A stretch of DNA of 64,000 bases, taken from the NCBI GenBank assembly GCA_003116995.1, contig BDSL01000090.1, positions 124,001-188,000 on the forward strand, read 5' to 3'. The position numbers were made by a program, and so were the translations under genes. Origin of the DNA: Yamagishiella unicocca (lineage: Eukaryota; Chlorophyta; Chlorophyceae; Chlamydomonadales; Volvocaceae). This document shows, piece after piece, positions 59,001-64,000 of the stretch (position 1 is its first letter; each line of letters starts with the position of its first letter). The notes below the pieces were generated by a model that was given only the letters and a program-made list of their open reading frames with translations, was not told the origin of the DNA and did not search any database.

Positions 59001-62000
59001 GCACACCAGCCAAGCGCCCCGTGGCGGTAGGGTATGCACTGAGCGCGTGGAGGAGAGTATTGCGCTGCCTACACGCCGAGGCCTCCTTTGTGCCGACATT
59101 CGTGTGGGTGCCCCGCCGATGAGCTTATCATTTGACAAGTGGAAACCCTGTAGGCCGTTTATCGTTGTACATACAGCCGTGATACAGCCGATGAAGATTG
59201 CTGGGAGGCCTGAATCATCTGCCTGTCTGTCTGCCGCAGGTACGCCATCCTCGGCGTCAAGGGCAATCTGGGCCCGGTGGATAAGGAGCTGCCCTCCGGC
59301 GAGCGACAGGTGTCAGCAGGTATGTACGGCACTGCACTACACGGCTTGGCGCCCGTTGCCGTACCCGCGCCGTACCTCCCCGCCATTGCCGCTTGCGATC
59401 CCTGCGCAGCAGCTTTATGTCGCTAGCCGCAGTGCTGAAGCCGCACGCCCTCACACGCAATTGCGCATCCAAGCCACCTGCCAGGCTGTTTGGGTGCCTT
59501 TTGGCCATTCATGTATGGTTGTACACACTAGGGTCTGTCCTACCGTGCCTGCGAGCCGGACTCAGAACCAAACTGTTCGTTGTTCGAAGTCGATGATCAA
59601 GGCACGCTGACCCCATCTCTGTTTCTCCGATGCCGCGAACTCCCTTGCCGCGCTGCAGGCGAGCAGGCGAGGCAGGCTGCGGGGGAAAATTGGCCGGTGG
59701 ACCAGGAACGTGTCAATTCCTCAACAATCACAAAAGCCACGTCGCCTCCTCCACCACCGCCGATCGTGTCTTCCTCCGCGGTGTACGAGCAGCCCACAGT
59801 CGCCGACGCCACCGCCGTGAGCCTGGAAAGCACCACCGGCGTCGGCGTCGACGTGCAGCACCTCGCCGCGTCTGGGGCTGCTGATCCCGCTATCAACGCG
59901 GCCGCAGCAGATGTCCAGTCGCCCTCTCCGGCGGCCGCAGCAGATGTCCAGTCGCCCCCTCCGGCGACCCCTTCTGTCCGTCGCTCCGCTCAGCAGGTGT
60001 CAGAGGACTCCTCCTCCTCCGAGTCGGAGGAGGAGGAGGCTCAGCAGCAGGACCGGTACTACTCCTCTGACATGCAAGGCCTGTTGTACTGTTTGGCCAT
60101 CGCCGGGATCATCATGGCGGCAGTAGCTGTACTACGCTTGGTGGCCTCCTTGCTGTACCGTTGGTTGGTTTCCACCGAACCGCACCCCTACCTGGCGTTT
60201 GGCCGCCTCGAGACCATCGTCGCGGGCCTGGTGCTGGTGGCGCTGACCTTCTACGCATGCCTGGCGCTGGGCGGTCCTTCGGCGGACTGGGAGAAGGAAC
60301 GAGTGGCTTCGTACCTGGTCTTGATGCTGCTCGTCGTACCGTACGGCATATTCCTGTGGTGGCTGTCGATCGCGCGCGCATGGATGGTACCGCAGTTCGC
60401 CGTGGTGGTAAGTTTTACTTGTTCATGGGGGAGAGGCGGCGGTTTCCCGCGTTCCTGGGTTTATAAGTGTGGGGGGGGGTTGGGGGGTGGGATGCCGCAG
60501 GGGGTGGAGAAGTTGCTTTGTCGGGCAGTCGGTGTCACAGTCGGTGTGTATTTGGGAAACATAGGGCCGCAAGGTTTGTCGGGGGAAGCCCTTTGCTGCT
60601 GTAAGCCCCACCAGGGCTACGTGCGGTCCATGTGCTCCCCTGCCTTGCGCCACCACCACTGCATACATGTACTCCCCGACCACCAGCGGTGGCGGCGCTG
60701 CACCGGGGCGGCTGCCTCGGTATAGCCTCACCCTCTTGCCCACACACCATCATCAACCTTTGTGAACCCTGCTGGGCTGTGCACTCCTTCCTCTTACCCC
60801 GCCACGTGCACCAACACCCACGCCCCTCTTCCTCCGCCTCGTGCACCAACACCCACGCCCCTCTTACCCCGCCGACCCCACGCAGGAGCCCATGCAGGCC
60901 GCCGACTGCACTTCAAACCGTCCTTCTGGTCTCGTCGAGCAAGAGGACACCATCTGCACACAGCCCTCGCGCGCCTGCGCTGAGGCCGTGCAGGCTCACC
61001 CTCCCGCCCTACAGCAGCTTCCCACCTCCAGGGCTTACACGGCGAGCACCGACACCCTGGCCGCGTCAGGCGAGCAGCAGAAGTCCGAGGCTGAGGACCA
61101 GTACGCCAAGGGGCCCCACTGGAGCCAGTTCGTTGGTGTTCTTCCCCCCATCACGACGGCATTGCCGCCCATGACGCCGCCGCCGTCGGATCGCGCTGCT
61201 GACGGGACTAGCTCTGGCGGCGCCGCCGGCGCCACCGGCAACCTCTTCACCACCGGCGCCACAACCGAAGGCGACTTGCACGCGTTTGGTCCACACTGGC
61301 GCAAGTACTCGGCCGACGCCAGGGAGACCGACCCGGCGGCAGGCGACAACACCATGACCTCCGGCCTCGGCTCCAGGGGGGCGCGCAATGTATCCTCGCC
61401 CGCCACCGTCGGCGACTCGCGACCCTCAGCCAGCCGCGACGCCTCCGCACGCGGCCGCCTGGGCTCCAACACGCTGACTGCCGGAGGCGCGGTCAACCAC
61501 GAGAAGCCGTTTCTCAGCGTCGACTCCGTTGGCCACGACTCGGGCATTGCGCCCACCATCGCCGCTGGCAGCCCGCCTCCGCCCGCAGGCTACACCGCCA
61601 TGAGCTCGGGCGCTGACGCAGTGAATCGCCACGTAGACTCCCCGCAGCCACAGATCATCAGCGGTGCCGTCACCGGCGCCGTCAACAACAACGGCATCGC
61701 CGTCGTCAGTCTGCCTGGCACCGCCGACCGCCAGAGCGTGAGTGTCATCCCCGAGGAGCAGTACACCAACCAGTGCCTCGCGCCGTTCCAGCGTGAGCAG
61801 CTGGCTGCCACCGGCCCCCTCCCCACGGTGCGAATGAGCGAAGGCGGCCGCGCCAGCTCCCCCAGCACGCCCTCAGCCGAGCCAATCTCCCGGCCGAGCA
61901 GCAACGGCAACAATGCCTCCCGCCTGGCCGGCAGGCCGCGGGTCGGCGGCTCCACTAGCGGTGCCGCGAGCCCCATCGGCGGCGTCAGCAGGTCCAAGGT

Positions 62001-64000
62001 GGTGCCGTCTTGTGGAAGCAGCGTGCCGCCGTCTCCACCGATGTCGCCGGACATTCCCGCCAAGCGGGGCGTATTCTTGCCCACGCCACCTGTGCAGGCC
62101 GGCCAGGGCCGGCCCATGCCGCCGCTGTCAGACCCGCCTTCGCCCGGCCAGTGCCTCGGTGCCGGGCTGCAGCGTGCTCAGACGTCAATGGAGCTATCCG
62201 CCGGAGACATCGAGGTGCCTGAGGGCTCCGAGCCAGTCAACGAAGCCCTGGACAACGCCCGCCTGGCCAAGCGCTACGGTCTGCAGCCGCCTCTCTCTCC
62301 CCTGCGGCAGCAGCAGCTGGAGGAGGAGGCGCGATCCCCCGCCAGGATGTCTCCCCGATCGCCGGGCGGCCCCAGCGTGCAGACATCTAGCCGTAACAAC
62401 GCCTGGACTGACGGAGCCGAGCCAACCCGCAGCGGGCGCCCCATTGCCGAGTCCAAGGAGGACACTGACGGCGGCAGGGAGGCGGGCGCTGAGGCCTGGA
62501 GGGGTGCCCAGTACTTGGAGCAGCAGGGCGAGGCGAACACCGAGGCAGGCTACACGAAGGTGAACCGCCTGGCTGCAGCGCCGGCCGAACGCCCCGACGG
62601 TGAAGTGTTCAGCAATGACGCTGGCGGCGAGCAGCTTATCACTGTGGCGCGCAGCCGGAAGCGGTCATCGATCCTGACCGGCTACCGCCGTCGCACCGAC
62701 TGCTGCGCGCACTGGCTGCTGCCGTCGGAGCAGCTTATGACGCGTTTCGAGTTTCTGTTCGAAGACATGCTGGGGGTGAGAACGAGGGAGGGTTGCGAGA
62801 CGTTTCGAGGGCGGGGGGAAGAGGGAGGCGGGGGGCTGGGGGCACTGGTGGGATGCTTGCGGTTGGGATGGCTCTGGGGACAGTACCCTGTGGCGTTTGA
62901 GGGACGTTTGAGGTCTCAGGTACTGGGCGGGCAGACAGGACCTGCCGCTGGCCTTGCCTCTGACTGACACGTTGGCCCCCGCACTCCCTGTTATCGCCAT
63001 AGCCTGAGCCGGAGGAGCAGCTGTCCCGGGCGAGCCGCCCACTGCGCCTCATCGCCACGGCGCTCAACTTCACCCACAAGGTCGGCTGTGCCGCGCTGTT
63101 CGGCTACTTCGGGCTCAGGGCCAAGAGCGTGTCCCAGATGGCGTGGCTCATCGTCATGCAGGTAGGCGGGCCAATGGGTCGGCGGGAAGCGCCTGCTGTG
63201 ATGAGTCATCAGCGCTGCAGCGCACGGGGCTGAGTGGGGGCCATAATCTCCTCGTCGGCAACCCTTGCTTTGCTCCGGAACCGTACCCTGTGTGTACCTA
63301 CGGCCCACACGGCGACCGCCCTCCAATCACGCCACCATACCCGTTGGAAGTGCAAAGTGAACTTGTACGCGTCGGCTTAGCGGTAAATTGAGTTGCATGT
63401 CCGTGGACTCGCAGGTGCTGATGCTCGCGTACCTGGTTGTCGTACGGCCGTACGCGGAGTGGCAGCTTCAAGCCATGGAGGTGGTGTGCCATGCGGCGCA
63501 GCTGGGGCTGTTCACGGCAGCCATTGCGGTCGCCAATGAGGTGCAGGCCAAGTCGGCCACTATCTTCATGATAGGTGGGTGCAGCGGGCGGAGGGGGCCA
63601 CAACCGAGCGGGGGTATGCACAAGTGGCGGGCTCAGTCCCGGAGCCTCACCAGGAGCCCGGGCTTCAAGCTGCGGCCTGTGCGGAATGGGCCCCCGCGGC
63701 ACAACGTTTATCTTGCGCGGTACACCCCGTGCTCCTCGTCATGCTCGTACACGCTGTATAGGCCTGTTTCTTGCTCCCTTTGCGGCCGAGTCAGTCAGTG
63801 ATTTCCGTCCCTCCCTCGCAACCACCCGCCGCGCAGTCTGCTTCTTCGTGACCATGGCTTGCCTGCTGCTGTACGAGCTGCGAAAGCTGTACCTGCTGCT
63901 GAAGGAGGGCTGGGAAATTGCCCGAGAGAAGCTGGCCTGCTGCCAGCCCCGTATCGGCAAGGCTGATCCCCCGCGGAAGTCCGCCTCCCAATTCGTCTAG
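53002..64000 (+). CDS. Secreted-rod multipass membrane protein: HRGP repeats, Ig-like region, TRP-like membrane block
   Basis: Exons 53002-53101, 53227-56855, 57012-57392, 57524-57685 (donor uncertain), 57810-58242, about 58591-58819, 59240-59319, 59659-60407, 60886-62775, 63003-63161, 63415-63574 and 63837-64000 (stop TAG), about 2,711 residues. A signal peptide ([19 protein letters not shown]) leads to a Pro-rich rod of about 1,200 residues. An Ig-like region follows ([12 protein letters not shown], then [12 protein letters not shown]). Three membrane helices come next ([58 protein letters not shown]). Then a loop of about 600 residues, Ser/Pro/Gly-rich, with two GPHW motifs, and four to five more helices ([52 protein letters not shown]). 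The membrane part resembles algal and fungal TRP-like proteins, but the assignment is tentative. Three rod repeats are out of frame (see repeat entry). Without splicing, an ATG at 52878 would start a protein with no signal peptide; I prefer 53002. Confidence 0.72.
53560..56616. repeat. Coding tandem repeat: six units of 443-519 bp with nested 12-bp repeats
   Basis: The unit is marked by the only non-Pro-rich motif, [15 protein letters not shown], starting at 53736, 54239, 54682, 55197, 55716 and 56235. Spacing is 503, 443, 515, 519 and 519 bp. Differences come from the number of nested (PSDP) 12-bp units, CCACCGTCGGAC, and from C-run length. Units 1-3 have spacings that leave remainder 2 when divided by 3, so each shifts the frame by one base. 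Units 4-6 stay in frame. Confidence 0.95.

Overview
The window is nuclear DNA from a flagellated green alga of the Chlamydomonas/Volvox type (Chlamydomonadales); the species cannot be told from the sequence. The evidence is GC-rich coding DNA cut by many short introns with GTG(A/C/G)G donors and CAG acceptors, G/C-rich minisatellites inside introns, two genes for axonemal (ciliary) proteins, and two genes with volvocine-type (PPSPP)n hydroxyproline-rich glycoprotein (HRGP) rods. There are no prokaryotic operon features, rRNA, CRISPR or intact transposon genes. All exon models were built by hand: junctions were accepted only where donor, acceptor and codon phase agreed. Several multi-exon models closed exactly in frame, including a 32-exon one.

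Layout, left to right: (1) the 3' end of an unrecognised acidic protein gene (minus, 56-861); (2) a UPF0590/DUF1769 gene (plus, 2637-4032, 5' end unresolved); (3) a DUF155 (RMND1/Sif2-like) gene, minus, 5750-11279, whose third intron holds a 1.2-kb, 35-bp minisatellite; (4) the very large CFAP43 gene, minus, 12725-31303, 32 exons, about 2,420 residues, with introns rich in tandem and dispersed repeats; (5) TTC29, plus, 31837-34491, head-to-head with CFAP43 across 533 bp; (6) WDR4/TRM82, minus, 35924-39031; (7) a single-pass membrane HRGP gene, plus, 39995-44766; (8) an ataxin-10 homologue, plus, 47896-51981; (9) an 11-kb gene for a secreted-then-multipass membrane protein, plus, 53002-64000, with an N-terminal HRGP rod built from about 0.5-kb tandem repeats, an Ig-like region, three membrane helices, a 600-residue loop and a second membrane block. 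Its stop codon is the last codon of the window.

Functionally, CFAP43 and TTC29 are both axonemal proteins and probably share a promoter. WDR4 is the WD40 partner of the tRNA m7G46 methyltransferase. DUF155 proteins are organellar membrane proteins. The two HRGP membrane proteins flank ataxin-10 and look like links between cell wall (or extracellular matrix) and plasma membrane. The second, with its rod, Ig-like module and TRP-like membrane topology, is the best candidate here for an undescribed wall-sensing system. Both HRGP genes carry apparent one-base frameshifts in C homopolymers, which are either assembly errors or real lesions. Spaces between genes are visibly less GC-rich and hold no gene I can support.
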